The position numbers and the translations under genes are program-made. From NCBI GenBank assembly GCA_937892395.1, contig CALAGJ010000164.1, forward strand, positions 1 through 11,446: DNA of 11,446 nucleotides, written 5' to 3'. Origin of the DNA: an uncultured Parafilimonas sp. (GTDB lineage: Bacteria; Bacteroidota; Bacteroidia; Chitinophagales; Chitinophagaceae). Of this stretch, positions 1 to 6,862 are shown piece by piece. Numbering within the stretch: position 1 is the first letter of the stretch; the number at the start of each line of letters is the position of its first letter. The notes beneath the pieces were generated by a model. It was not told the DNA's origin. It saw nothing but the letters and a program-made list of their open reading frames with translations, and did no database searches.

Positions 1-51
1 AGATCTACACAGGCGAAGACACTCTTTCCCTACACGACGCTCTTCCGATCT
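1..51. other. Illumina P5-side sequencing adapter left on the contig end
   Basis: This is artificial sequence. Bases 1-10 match the end of the P5 flow-cell oligo (AGATCTACAC). Bases 11-18 (AGGCGAAG) sit where the i5 index belongs, and from memory they equal the TruSeq HT index D505. Bases 19-51 match the TruSeq read-1 primer, including CTACACGACGCTC and ending GCTCTTCCGATCT. Read on the minus strand, the segment begins AGATCGGAAGAGC, the usual adapter read-through start. It translates to IGRASCRERV, a tail often seen on contaminated database proteins. Genomic sequence starts at base 52. Confidence 0.98.
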
Positions 52-1009
52 CTGTAGGCATTTGCGGTGCCTGCTCATGGTTTCTCAATATTTGATACTT
101 GCGGCTGGCTAAATAATGATGATCACTATGTCTGCTCAATTCAAATAACATAAGTCGTCCTACAATATGATTACTATTCCAGGAATGCTCCGGCATTGCT
201 CTTTCATATTTACCAGTTTGTTGTATTTTTCTACTCAATCCATAGTGTTCAATATAGTTGATGGTTTCTAACAATAAAGCACCAATCATTGCAGAGAGAA
301 AAAAATAAAGAACTGCAATAAAACCAAACTTAACGAATACTAATATAACCAAAAGTATTTCCAAAGCAAATAGCTGTAGTAGCTCATTGTACATACTCCA
401 TACAGGTTTATTTTTTTTCTTTGTTTCCCCAGCAGCTATATGCCAAGCACTTGCCAAACTTCCAAACACTGTTCTAAAATAAAATAAATATACAGGCTCA
501 TTCAATCTTGCACTACTGGGGTCTTCCGGAGTGGCTACATTTTTATGATGACCTTTATTGTGTTCAATAAAGAAATGTGCATACAAGCTTACAGACAAAG
601 AAAGTTTTGCAAGCCATTGCTCTCCGGGTTTTATTCTATGACCCAATTCATGCCCCACATTAATACCAAATGTGCCGCAGAGTAAACCCATAGAAAACAC
701 CCTTGCATATATATCAAAAAAACTAAGATCCTGTTTTGTAATATGGCCTAAAAAAAGATAAAGCATGGGAAATAAAAGGATAACTGCCAGATACAACATC
801 CAGTCATAAACAGCATCTTTTTTAATGAGTTCTTCTTCCGATGCATCCATATTTTTTTCACTTGGCTTTAATACCAATTCAAGCCCAGGAATTACAATCC
901 ATGCATATATTAAAGGTAGCCAACACCAGATGCCTGTTTTTGTAAATGCAGGAATGGCCAAAGCATACATTGATAGTGGAGCTATATATTTCAAAGCTTT
1001 CGTATTCAT
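52..1009 (-). CDS. alkB: AlkB-like alkane 1-monooxygenase, 3' end lost at adapter junction
   Basis: This is an integral-membrane non-haem di-iron hydroxylase of the AlkB/fatty-acid-desaturase superfamily. The family oxidises terminal carbons of medium-chain alkanes using electrons from rubredoxin. The usual histidine boxes are present: HELGH at residues 120-124, HNKGHH at 150-155 and HSDHH at 294-298. The AlkB signatures NYIEHYGL (251-258) and WNSNH (about 277-281) favour AlkB over a generic desaturase. Hydrophobic stretches at about 10-48, 68-90, 103-116 and 210-250 fit several membrane helices. The ATG at 1009 follows an AAAAGGA-like ribosome site. Real sequence ends after about 319 codons, at QAPQMPT plus a G. 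AlkB proteins typically continue with Gly-Tyr-Pro and a short hydrophobic end, so only the last part is missing. The open frame beyond this point, down to base 5, is adapter. No rubredoxin gene is nearby, so the exact substrate is not shown. Confidence 0.9.
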
Positions 1010-1055
1010 GATTCCTTTTTCTTTTTGGTAAAGAAAATAGAATTTAGCATATTCG

Positions 1056-1071
1056 TTTAAACATGTTTAAA
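1056..1071. promoter_or_regulatory. 16-bp perfect palindrome between divergent alkB and DUF1800 genes
   Basis: TTTAAACATGTTTAAA is identical to its reverse complement over 16 bp. It lies in the 88-bp region between two divergent start codons, 46 bp from the alkB start and 26 bp from the DUF1800 start. A dimeric regulator could bind it and control both genes, but that is inference. AT-rich DNA produces some palindromes by chance. Confidence 0.4.
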
Positions 1072-1097
1072 AATAGCTTGTCCATGCAAAAAAAATT

Positions 1098-2552
1098 ATG
1101 CAGGTTTCCACCAGTTTAAAAAATCAGCATTTACTTTGGAGATCTGGTTTTGGTGTATCTCAAAGCCAACAAAAATTTTTGGCAAAGACAAAAACTTCTG
1201 ATCTGGTAGATGCCATTTTCAAAAATTCGCATGCTGCTCCACGAAAAATAGACGTAACCGATAGCGAAATGAACACCATGCAAAAGGAAATGCAGGATGC
1301 TACTCCCGGAGATGTAATGGCAGGAACAACACAGGCACAGCGTCAAAAATTTCGAGAAAAAAGTACACAATCCATTCGCATGCTTAATGAAGAATGGATA
1401 GATTTGATGGTAAAAAGCGAAGCACAACTTAGAGAGAAAACCGCTTTATTCTGGCATGGTCATTTTGCTTGTAGAAGTTTGAATATTTATTATCAACAAG
1501 GACTATTACATGAAATAAGGACAAATGCCTTAGGCAATTTTAGAACATTGCTGAAGAGTGTAAGTAAAACCGCAGCAATGATTTTTTTTCTCAATAACCA
1601 ACAAAATAAAAAAGGTAGCCCTAATGAAAATTTTGCCAGAGAAGTAATGGAACTTTTCACGATGGGAAGAGGCAATTATACTGAGCAAGATATAAAAGAA
1701 GCTGCACGTGCTTTTACAGGTTGGACTGCACAACTGAATGGTGATTTTTTATTTAGACCATTATTGCATGATGCTGGCCAAAAAACATTTTTGAAAAAGA
1801 CAGGAAACTTTACAGGTGATGATATCATAGAAATATTGCTGGAACAGCCACAGACTGCAATGTATATCTGTAAAAAAATGTATAAGTTTTATGTAAATGA
1901 AACCATCAACGAAGACCATTTGAAATGGCTCACAAAAAGATTCTTTGACAGCAATTATGATATAACTCAACTGCTAAAAGATATATTTTATAGCGATTGG
2001 TTTTATGATGCTAAAAACATAGGATCTCAAATAAAAAGTCCCATTCTTTTATTGTGCGGCATGAGGAGACAATTAGACCTAAAATTTGAGAAACCCATTT
2101 CAGAAAAAACCATACAACAACTATTGGGACAGATTTTATTTTTTCCTCCAAATGTGGCAGGATGGCCTGGCGATAAAAACTGGATTGACAGCAGTAGCCT
2201 AATGTTTCGAATGCAACTACCACAGTTGATTCTGAGGAATGAAGCCATTGAGCTACACTCAAAACAAGACGATGATATACAAATGGGTATGAAGGAAAAT
2301 CAATTATATAATGCAGGAAAAAACAATCTCACTCTTTTTTCTGCTACTATAAACTGGAATAACTTTTTTACAACACTTGGCATATCTACAGATAAAGATT
2401 GGATTGAAAATATTGCAGAAAGAATATTGCAAAAAGAACTTGATGGTAATAAAATAAAAGTCATCGGTAATCTATCAAACAGCAATGCTTCAGATTATCG
2501 TCAGCAAGTAATAGCAGCCATTATGAGTACACCGGAATATCAATTATGTTAA
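1098..2552 (+). CDS. DUF1800 family protein
   Basis: This is a 484-residue protein of the DUF1800 family (PF08811), whose biochemical function is unknown. Family hallmarks appear in order: HLLWRSGFG (residues 11-19), LFWHGHFA (117-124), NENFAREVMELFTMG (176-190), the adjoining ARAFTGW (203-209), and PPNVAGWPGDKNWIDSS (350-366). The length is normal for the family. The ATG at 1098 puts the first family motif ten residues in and leaves no room for a signal peptide. The upstream ATG at 1084 is in another frame. The stop lies 19 bp before the DUF1501 start, so the two genes are probably one transcript. DUF1800 and DUF1501 genes are adjacent in many bacteria, which suggests a shared role, perhaps at the envelope. 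The role itself cannot be read from the sequence. Confidence 0.93.
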   Translation: MQVSTSLKNQHLLWRSGFGVSQSQQKFLAKTKTSDLVDAIFKNSHAAPRKIDVTDSEMNTMQKEMQDATPGDVMAGTTQAQRQKFREKSTQSIRMLNEEWIDLMVKSEAQLREKTALFWHGHFACRSLNIYYQQGLLHEIRTNALGNFRTLLKSVSKTAAMIFFLNNQQNKKGSPNENFAREVMELFTMGRGNYTEQDIKEAARAFTGWTAQLNGDFLFRPLLHDAGQKTFLKKTGNFTGDDIIEILLEQPQTAMYICKKMYKFYVNETINEDHLKWLTKRFFDSNYDITQLLKDIFYSDWFYDAKNIGSQIKSPILLLCGMRRQLDLKFEKPISEKTIQQLLGQILFFPPNVAGWPGDKNWIDSSSLMFRMQLPQLILRNEAIELHSKQDDDIQMGMKENQLYNAGKNNLTLFSATINWNNFFTTLGISTDKDWIENIAERILQKELDGNKIKVIGNLSNSNASDYRQQVIAAIMSTPEYQLC

Positions 2553-2571
2553 CACCATACAACTGAATACT

Positions 2572-3774
2572 ATGTATATTAAAAGAAGAAAATTTATACA
2601 ATCAGGATCGTTAGTAACAGCTACAGCTTTGTTGCCCAATTTTTTAAAAGCCTGGGAGCAGCCATTTACAAGAGGCATGGCAGAAAAGCCCAAAGTATTG
2701 GTGGTATTGCAATTGAGTGGAGGCAATGATGGATTAAATACATTGATACCAATAAATAATGATTTGTATTATAAAAATAGACAGACTATTGGTATTGCAA
2801 AGAATAAGGCCTTGAGATTAAATGATGATGCAGGCATTCATCCTGCATTGCCTGTCTTCAAAAAAATGTATGATGAAGGATATTTAGCTGCGCTCAATGA
2901 AGTGGGATATCCAAACCCGGACAGAAGTCATTTCAGGAGTATGGATATCTGGCATACTGCCAGCAAAAGCAATGAATACCTTACCACAGGCTGGATTGGT
3001 AGATATTTAGATGCACAATGTGCCGGCTGTGCGCACCCCACTCAAGTACTTGAAATTGATGATATGCTTAGTCTTGCATCAAAAGGGGCAAATCATAAAG
3101 GAATTGCTTTCGTAAATGCTGAAAGGCTCAATAAATCTACTAAGCAATATTTATTTGAACAGATAAATAATGCGCATCATCATGAGGATGAAATAGCAGA
3201 TTACCTTTATAAAACCTTAGCAGAAACTGAGAGTAGTGCCGGCTATATTTTTGAAAAAAGCAAAATGTATAATTCGCCATTTACCTATCCGAATACACAA
3301 ATAGGCAGAGGATTTAAAAATATTGCCAGCCTTATTGGCAGTGATATCAATACATCAGTTTATTATATCAGTCATGGCAGCTTTGATACACATGTAGGTC
3401 AGGAACTGCAACAATCAAGATTGTTTAAAGAAATGAATGATGCTCTTGAGGTATTCTTTAAAGATTTACAAGCCATGCATCGTTTTGAGGATGTATTGCT
3501 GTTTACCTTCAGTGAGTTTGGCAGAAGGGTAAAACAAAATGCAAGTGGAGGCACAGATCATGGCACTGCAAATAATATGTTTTTTATCAGTGGTGCCCTT
3601 CAGCAAAAAGGGATTATCAGCAGTATGCCTGCATTGAATGATTTGAGTGATGGTGATCTACAATATAAAATTGATTTTAGAGATGTATATGCTACTGTAT
3701 TGAGGCAATGGCTGAAGGCAGATGATGCAGCTTTGCTCAATCACAAAGCAAAATATTTATCTTTTTTGGGATAA
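2572..3774 (+). CDS. DUF1501 family protein with Tat-type signal
   Basis: This is a 400-residue member of DUF1501 (PF07394), a family related in fold to sulfatases and alkaline phosphatases but with no settled activity. The N-terminus has a twin-arginine motif, RRKFIQ (residues 5-10), followed by a hydrophobic stretch to about residue 23. Folded export through Tat is therefore likely. Conserved family blocks are QLSGGNDGLNTLIP (47-60), PNPDRSHFRSMDIWH (114-128), GSFDTH (269-274), FSEFGRRV (313-320), GGTDHGT (326-332) and DFRDVYATVL (368-377). The Asp and His residues in these blocks are plausible metal ligands by analogy with the superfamily. The gene follows the DUF1800 gene by 19 bp and is probably co-transcribed with it. 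Its stop lies 4 bp from the end of the convergent DUF4197 gene. Confidence 0.93.
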   Translation: MYIKRRKFIQSGSLVTATALLPNFLKAWEQPFTRGMAEKPKVLVVLQLSGGNDGLNTLIPINNDLYYKNRQTIGIAKNKALRLNDDAGIHPALPVFKKMYDEGYLAALNEVGYPNPDRSHFRSMDIWHTASKSNEYLTTGWIGRYLDAQCAGCAHPTQVLEIDDMLSLASKGANHKGIAFVNAERLNKSTKQYLFEQINNAHHHEDEIADYLYKTLAETESSAGYIFEKSKMYNSPFTYPNTQIGRGFKNIASLIGSDINTSVYYISHGSFDTHVGQELQQSRLFKEMNDALEVFFKDLQAMHRFEDVLLFTFSEFGRRVKQNASGGTDHGTANNMFFISGALQQKGIISSMPALNDLSDGDLQYKIDFRDVYATVLRQWLKADDAALLNHKAKYLSFLG

Positions 3775-3778
3775 GGAA

Positions 3779-4504
3779 TTAATGGATTCCAGCCCTACGT
3801 TTGAGTTCTTCTTCGGCGTAGCCAAAAGCTTTTTTCATCATATCCGTTTTACGCAAGTCATACTTATTTCTTATATGGGCTTCTTCTGTGCCAACTATAG
3901 CAAACATGCCGTCTATGGCTCTTGCTGATACAAAATCAGTAAGGGAAGTTTCCAATTTATTTTTTGTAAATGGAATGATATTATAGGCATTTGAAATGAG
4001 TGTCCATTCTTTATCTGCGCCCTGTATGTGAATCGTACTATCTACAATTGGTCTAAATGCAGCCATGAGGTCGGGTTGCATGGCAGCTTTAAAATAATCA
4101 GATGCTGCATGTAGATTATCCGTTACTAAAATTTTAGCTGCATCTTTTATACTCATTCGTTGTAGAGCATCCAAAAACATTGGCTTTGCCACACGAACAG
4201 CAGCAGACACAGCGTTTGTAAATTTTCCAGTCACATCATTTATGGCATTACTAAAACCAATATCTCTAAGTGTGGATTCAATTTTAGCAGCATCTCCCGG
4301 AAAAATAAATCGTACCAAAGGATTTCCGGAAGGGTCTTCAAAAGCCTCAAAACTTTTAAAGAGTCCTTGGCTCAAAGCATCTTTTAAACCCAACACCATT
4401 TCTAATTCAGATGGAATCAATGAAGTGGCAATTTGCTTAATAGTACTACACCCACTTAGTGCAAAAACTGGTAATAGTAAAATGTAGTAATAAATGCGTT
4501 TCAT
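3779..4504 (-). CDS. DUF4197 lipoprotein
   Basis: This is a 241-residue protein of the DUF4197 family (PF13852), of unknown function. I chose the start at 4504 because it gives a clean lipoprotein signal: MKR, a hydrophobic core, and the lipobox LSGC with Cys19. An in-frame ATG at 4579 would bury this signal behind 25 polar residues. The mature part has the family pattern: LKDALSQGL (40-48), NPLVRF (61-66), a central helical segment with FLDALQRMSIKDAAKIL (110-126), AAFRPIVDSTI (148-158), NAYNIIPF (172-179), RAIDGMFAIVGTEE (195-208) and TDMMKKAFG (220-228). It is probably anchored in an envelope membrane facing the periplasm. It runs convergent to the DUF1501 gene and divergent from bshA. Confidence 0.9.
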   Translation of the reverse strand: MKRIYYYILLLPVFALSGCSTIKQIATSLIPSELEMVLGLKDALSQGLFKSFEAFEDPSGNPLVRFIFPGDAAKIESTLRDIGFSNAINDVTGKFTNAVSAAVRVAKPMFLDALQRMSIKDAAKILVTDNLHAASDYFKAAMQPDLMAAFRPIVDSTIHIQGADKEWTLISNAYNIIPFTKNKLETSLTDFVSARAIDGMFAIVGTEEAHIRNKYDLRKTDMMKKAFGYAEEELKRRAGIH

Positions 4505-4537
4505 ATCTTTTGGTTTGGGGTGAAAATAATTTTTTTT

Positions 4538-4575
4538 TAGATGAATAGCCAATAGTTGCATTGTCCATTCATCTA
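4538..4575. promoter_or_regulatory. Inverted repeat in the divergent DUF4197/bshA promoter region
   Basis: TAGATGAAT (4538-4546) and ATTCATCTA (4567-4575) are perfect 9-bp inverted arms separated by 20 bp. A nine-base T-run (4530-4538) abuts the left arm. The repeat lies 33 bp upstream of the DUF4197 start and 76 bp upstream of bshA. It could be a two-half-site operator or a hairpin in the 5' UTR of the minus-strand transcript. It is not a typical terminator for the minus strand, because there the arms are followed by A rather than T. Confidence 0.4.
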
Positions 4576-4651
4576 CCAATTAAATAATAACAATAGGGAA
4601 GCATTCGATTTTGAAAAAAATGATTGTTTATTTGCCTTGAATATTTGATTA

Positions 4652-5782
4652 ATGAGAATAGGAATTGTTTGCTATCCCACATTTGGTGGAAGTGGAGTAT
4701 TAGCCACAGAATTGGGTAAAGCATTAGCCGATAAAGGTCATCAAGTGCATTTTATAACCTATCAACAGCCGGTGCGGCTGAATGTGTTTAATACCAATAT
4801 TTTTTATCATGAGGTAAGGGTGCCTTCATATCCTTTGTTTGATTATCCGCCTTATGAAATTGCATTGGCCAGTAGTATGGTTGATGTTATTCTAAATCAT
4901 GATTTGGATTTGCTACATGTGCACTATGCCATTCCTCATGCTTCTGCGGCTTATATGGCACAGCAAATTGTAGCCAAAAAAGGTAGAAAGATTCCTTTTA
5001 TCACCACATTGCACGGCACAGATATCACACTTGTTGGTAGAGACTCTACTTACGAACCTGTTGTTACTTTTTCCATCAATGAAAGTAGTGCTATAACTGC
5101 AGTTTCTCAAAATCTGAAAGATGAAACAAATAAGTGGTTTACAATTGATAAAGAAATTGAAGTCATCCACAATTTTGTAGATACTTCTCGATTTAAGAAG
5201 AAACCAATTGATGCTTTCAAAAAAGTAATAGCACCGCAAAATGAAAAAGTTTTCGTACACGCTTCCAACTTCCGAAAAGTAAAAAGGGTGCAGGATGTTG
5301 TACACACTTTTGCCGAAGTGCATAAGCAAATGCCTGCCCGTTTATTGATGATTGGCGATGGTCCCGAAAGGCCAGTTATGGAAGACCTTTGCAAGGAGCT
5401 TGGTGTGCAGGATGATGTAAAGTTTTTGGGCAAGCAAGAGCAGATGGAAGAAATACTTTTGGTGAGTGATATTTTTTTGCTGACGTCCGAATACGAAAGT
5501 TTTGGATTAGCAGCCTTAGAAGCAATGGCTGCAAGGGTACCGGTAATCAGTACTAATGCAGGTGGTTTACCCGAAGTAAATCTACATGGAGTTACCGGAT
5601 ATACAGCTGATGTGGGAGATGTAACAACTATGAGTGAATATGCACTACAAATGCTTCAAGATGAGGTATTGTTTGAGCAGCTACGTGAAAATGCTTTCCA
5701 ACAAGCACAGAAATTTGACCTGCAAAATATTATTCCTTTGTACGAAAAAATGTACAGCCGTTTTTGTAGGATGCAATGCTGA
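4652..5782 (+). CDS. bshA: N-acetyl-alpha-D-glucosaminyl L-malate synthase BshA
   Basis: This is a 376-residue GT4 glycosyltransferase. BshA joins L-malate to N-acetylglucosamine from UDP-GlcNAc, the first step in making bacillithiol, the main low-molecular-weight thiol in Bacillota and many Bacteroidota. Features seen: the N-terminal YPTFGGSG loop (residues 8-15), VHYAIPHA (90-97), THGTDIT-like TLHGTDIT (119-126) followed by VGRDSTYEP (128-136), HNFVD (173-177), GDGPER for the second Rossmann domain (235-240), and the EX7E nucleotide-sugar motif with Glu282 and Glu290 in ESFGLAALE. The length matches the family. The protein should be cytosolic. The start has no obvious Shine-Dalgarno site, which is usual in this phylum. 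The other bacillithiol genes (bshB, bshC) are not in the window. Bacillithiol production is therefore inferred from this gene alone. Confidence 0.95.
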   Translation: MRIGIVCYPTFGGSGVLATELGKALADKGHQVHFITYQQPVRLNVFNTNIFYHEVRVPSYPLFDYPPYEIALASSMVDVILNHDLDLLHVHYAIPHASAAYMAQQIVAKKGRKIPFITTLHGTDITLVGRDSTYEPVVTFSINESSAITAVSQNLKDETNKWFTIDKEIEVIHNFVDTSRFKKKPIDAFKKVIAPQNEKVFVHASNFRKVKRVQDVVHTFAEVHKQMPARLLMIGDGPERPVMEDLCKELGVQDDVKFLGKQEQMEEILLVSDIFLLTSEYESFGLAALEAMAARVPVISTNAGGLPEVNLHGVTGYTADVGDVTTMSEYALQMLQDEVLFEQLRENAFQQAQKFDLQNIIPLYEKMYSRFCRMQC

Positions 5783-5800
5783 CCTGTATTGTAGCCCATT

Positions 5801-5839
5801 AAAAAATAAGAGCCGAGGTGGAAACCTCAGCCCGTTTTT
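5801..5839 (-). terminator. Hairpin with T-runs on both sides, better paired on the minus strand
   Basis: Arms 5810-5819 and 5824-5833 flank a 4-nt loop. As minus-strand RNA they form ten pairs, including two G-U pairs, and are followed by TTATTTTTT (5809-5801). As plus-strand RNA the same two positions become C-A or A-C mismatches, leaving a 5-bp core (GAGGT/ACCTC) plus flanking pairs, followed by TTTTT (5835-5839). It probably terminates bshA transcription to some degree. The better minus-strand pairing suggests it may also end a leftward transcript. Confidence 0.6.
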
Positions 5840-5966
5840 AATCCGTACCCTATGAAAACAGATTCAAAAATATAGGAAAAAGTTGTATGTCAAATTTTAT
5901 TAGCGCTCATTTATACAATAAGTTGTAAAAGAATCATTTCGGGAATTTTCCCAAACTAAAATTTCT

Positions 5967-6737
5967 ATGGACTTGAATTTTATTGATACGCATTGCCATT
6001 TATATCTAAAAGATTTTGTTCATGATGTGCATGAGGTAATTAGAACAGCAAAACAAGCTGGTATAAAAAAATTTTATTTCCCAGCCATTGATAGTGAAAC
6101 CTATGAAGCCATGTTGAATTTGGAAAATGCATATCCCGGAGTATGTATATCCATGACAGGTCTTCATCCATGCAGTGTAAAAGAAAACTGGAAATCTGAA
6201 TTAGAATTTGTACACAGTACTTTAGAAAAAAAAGCATGGTGCGCCATTGGCGAAATAGGTCTTGATTATTACTGGGACACCAGTTTTGCAAAAGAACAGC
6301 AAGTCGTTTTTACACAACAAATGGAATGGGCACTGGCATTCAAACGCCCCATTGTAATTCATACTCGCAATGCCATGCAGGACACCATTGATATGGTAAA
6401 ACCTTTTGCTCAAAAAGGACTGAGTGGTATATTTCATTGCTTTGGAGATAGCTATACAATGGCCACACAAATTGTAGATATGGGTTTTTTCTTAGGCATA
6501 GGAGGAGTAATTACATATAAAAAAGCAGCTATGGGTGAGGTGTTGGATAAAATTGATTTACAACATATAGTATTAGAAACAGACGCACCTTATTTAACAC
6601 CGGTACCAAATAGAGGCAAGCGCAATGAGAGCTGCTATATCCCTTTGATAGCTGCAAAATTAGCTGAGATCAAACAGTGTAGTTTGGAAGAGGTGGCAAT
6701 GGTTACCACAGCAAATGCTGAAAAAATATTCGGTTAG
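5967..6737 (+). CDS. TatD family metal-dependent hydrolase
   Basis: This is a 256-residue TIM-barrel amidohydrolase of the TatD family. Members are metal-dependent nucleases (3'-5' exonuclease activity in E. coli TatD); some others act as D-aminoacyl-tRNA deacylases. The metal ligands are all in place: His9 and His11 in DTHCH, Glu96 in GEIGLD, His132 in IHTR, His157 in FHCFGDS and Asp206 in ETDAPYL, followed by the family's TPVPNRGKRNE. The protein is full length and should be cytosolic. Despite the family name, no Tat transport genes are nearby. It ends with tandem stops TAG TAA, and a hairpin terminator follows immediately. The start codon is preceded by GGGAA-TT-TTCCC at 5941-5952, a small inverted repeat. 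The precise substrate cannot be assigned from sequence. Confidence 0.94.
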   Translation: MDLNFIDTHCHLYLKDFVHDVHEVIRTAKQAGIKKFYFPAIDSETYEAMLNLENAYPGVCISMTGLHPCSVKENWKSELEFVHSTLEKKAWCAIGEIGLDYYWDTSFAKEQQVVFTQQMEWALAFKRPIVIHTRNAMQDTIDMVKPFAQKGLSGIFHCFGDSYTMATQIVDMGFFLGIGGVITYKKAAMGEVLDKIDLQHIVLETDAPYLTPVPNRGKRNESCYIPLIAAKLAEIKQCSLEEVAMVTTANAEKIFG

Positions 6738-6743
6738 TAAGTT

Positions 6744-6771
6744 GAGGCGGCTATTTTTGCACGCCTTTTTT
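6744..6771 (+). terminator. Rho-independent terminator of the tatD-family gene
   Basis: AGGCG (6745-6749) pairs with CGCCT (6762-6766). The stem extends inward with GC/GC across a one-base bulge, leaving a loop of about 7 nt. TTTTTT (6766-6771) follows directly. The structure starts 7 bp after the tatD stop and ends 4 bp before tRNA-Ser, so it separates the two transcripts. Confidence 0.65.
6752..6759 (+). promoter_or_regulatory. Possible Bacteroidota -7 element for tRNA-Ser
   Basis: TATTTTTG is an exact match to the Bacteroidota -7 consensus TAnnTTTG. It would place the transcription start at about 6765, roughly 10 nt before the tRNA. The usual TTG -33 element is not clear: the nearest TTG (6742-6744) is only 7 bp away. 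The element lies inside the loop of the tatD terminator. Confidence 0.4.
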
Positions 6772-6775
6772 ATAC

Positions 6776-6862
6776 GGAGACTTGTCCGAGTGGTTGAAGG
6801 AGCACGCCTGGAAAGTGTGTATATGGGAAACTGTATCGAGGGTTCGAATCCCTCAGTCTCCG
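6776..6862 (+). tRNA. tRNA-Ser (anticodon GGA)
   Basis: This is an 87-nt class II tRNA. The acceptor stem GGAGACT (6776-6782) pairs with AGTCTCC (6855-6861), and the discriminator base is G (6862), the usual serine identity base. The anticodon stem CACGC/GTGTG encloses the loop CTGGAAA, with anticodon GGA at 6810-6812, reading UCC and UCU. The long variable arm (about 6820-6837) has a GAAA loop. The T-loop GGTTCGAATCC is canonical. CCA is not encoded and must be added after transcription. A short T-run follows at 6866-6870. Confidence 0.97.

Noticed and set aside
4505..4579. Upstream ATG at 4579 as start of the DUF4197 protein
   Set aside because: It would place 25 polar residues before a textbook lipoprotein signal, and it covers the inverted repeat at 4538-4575. 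The ATG at 4504 is much more plausible.
4913..5433. Minus-strand open frames of 138 and 108 codons inside bshA
   Set aside because: They lie opposite a full-length, motif-complete bshA and show no family features.
5852..5875. A seven-codon frame (MKTDSKI) after the bshA hairpin as a leader peptide
   Set aside because: It is too short to support, carries no regulatory codon run, and is followed by no amino-acid biosynthesis gene.
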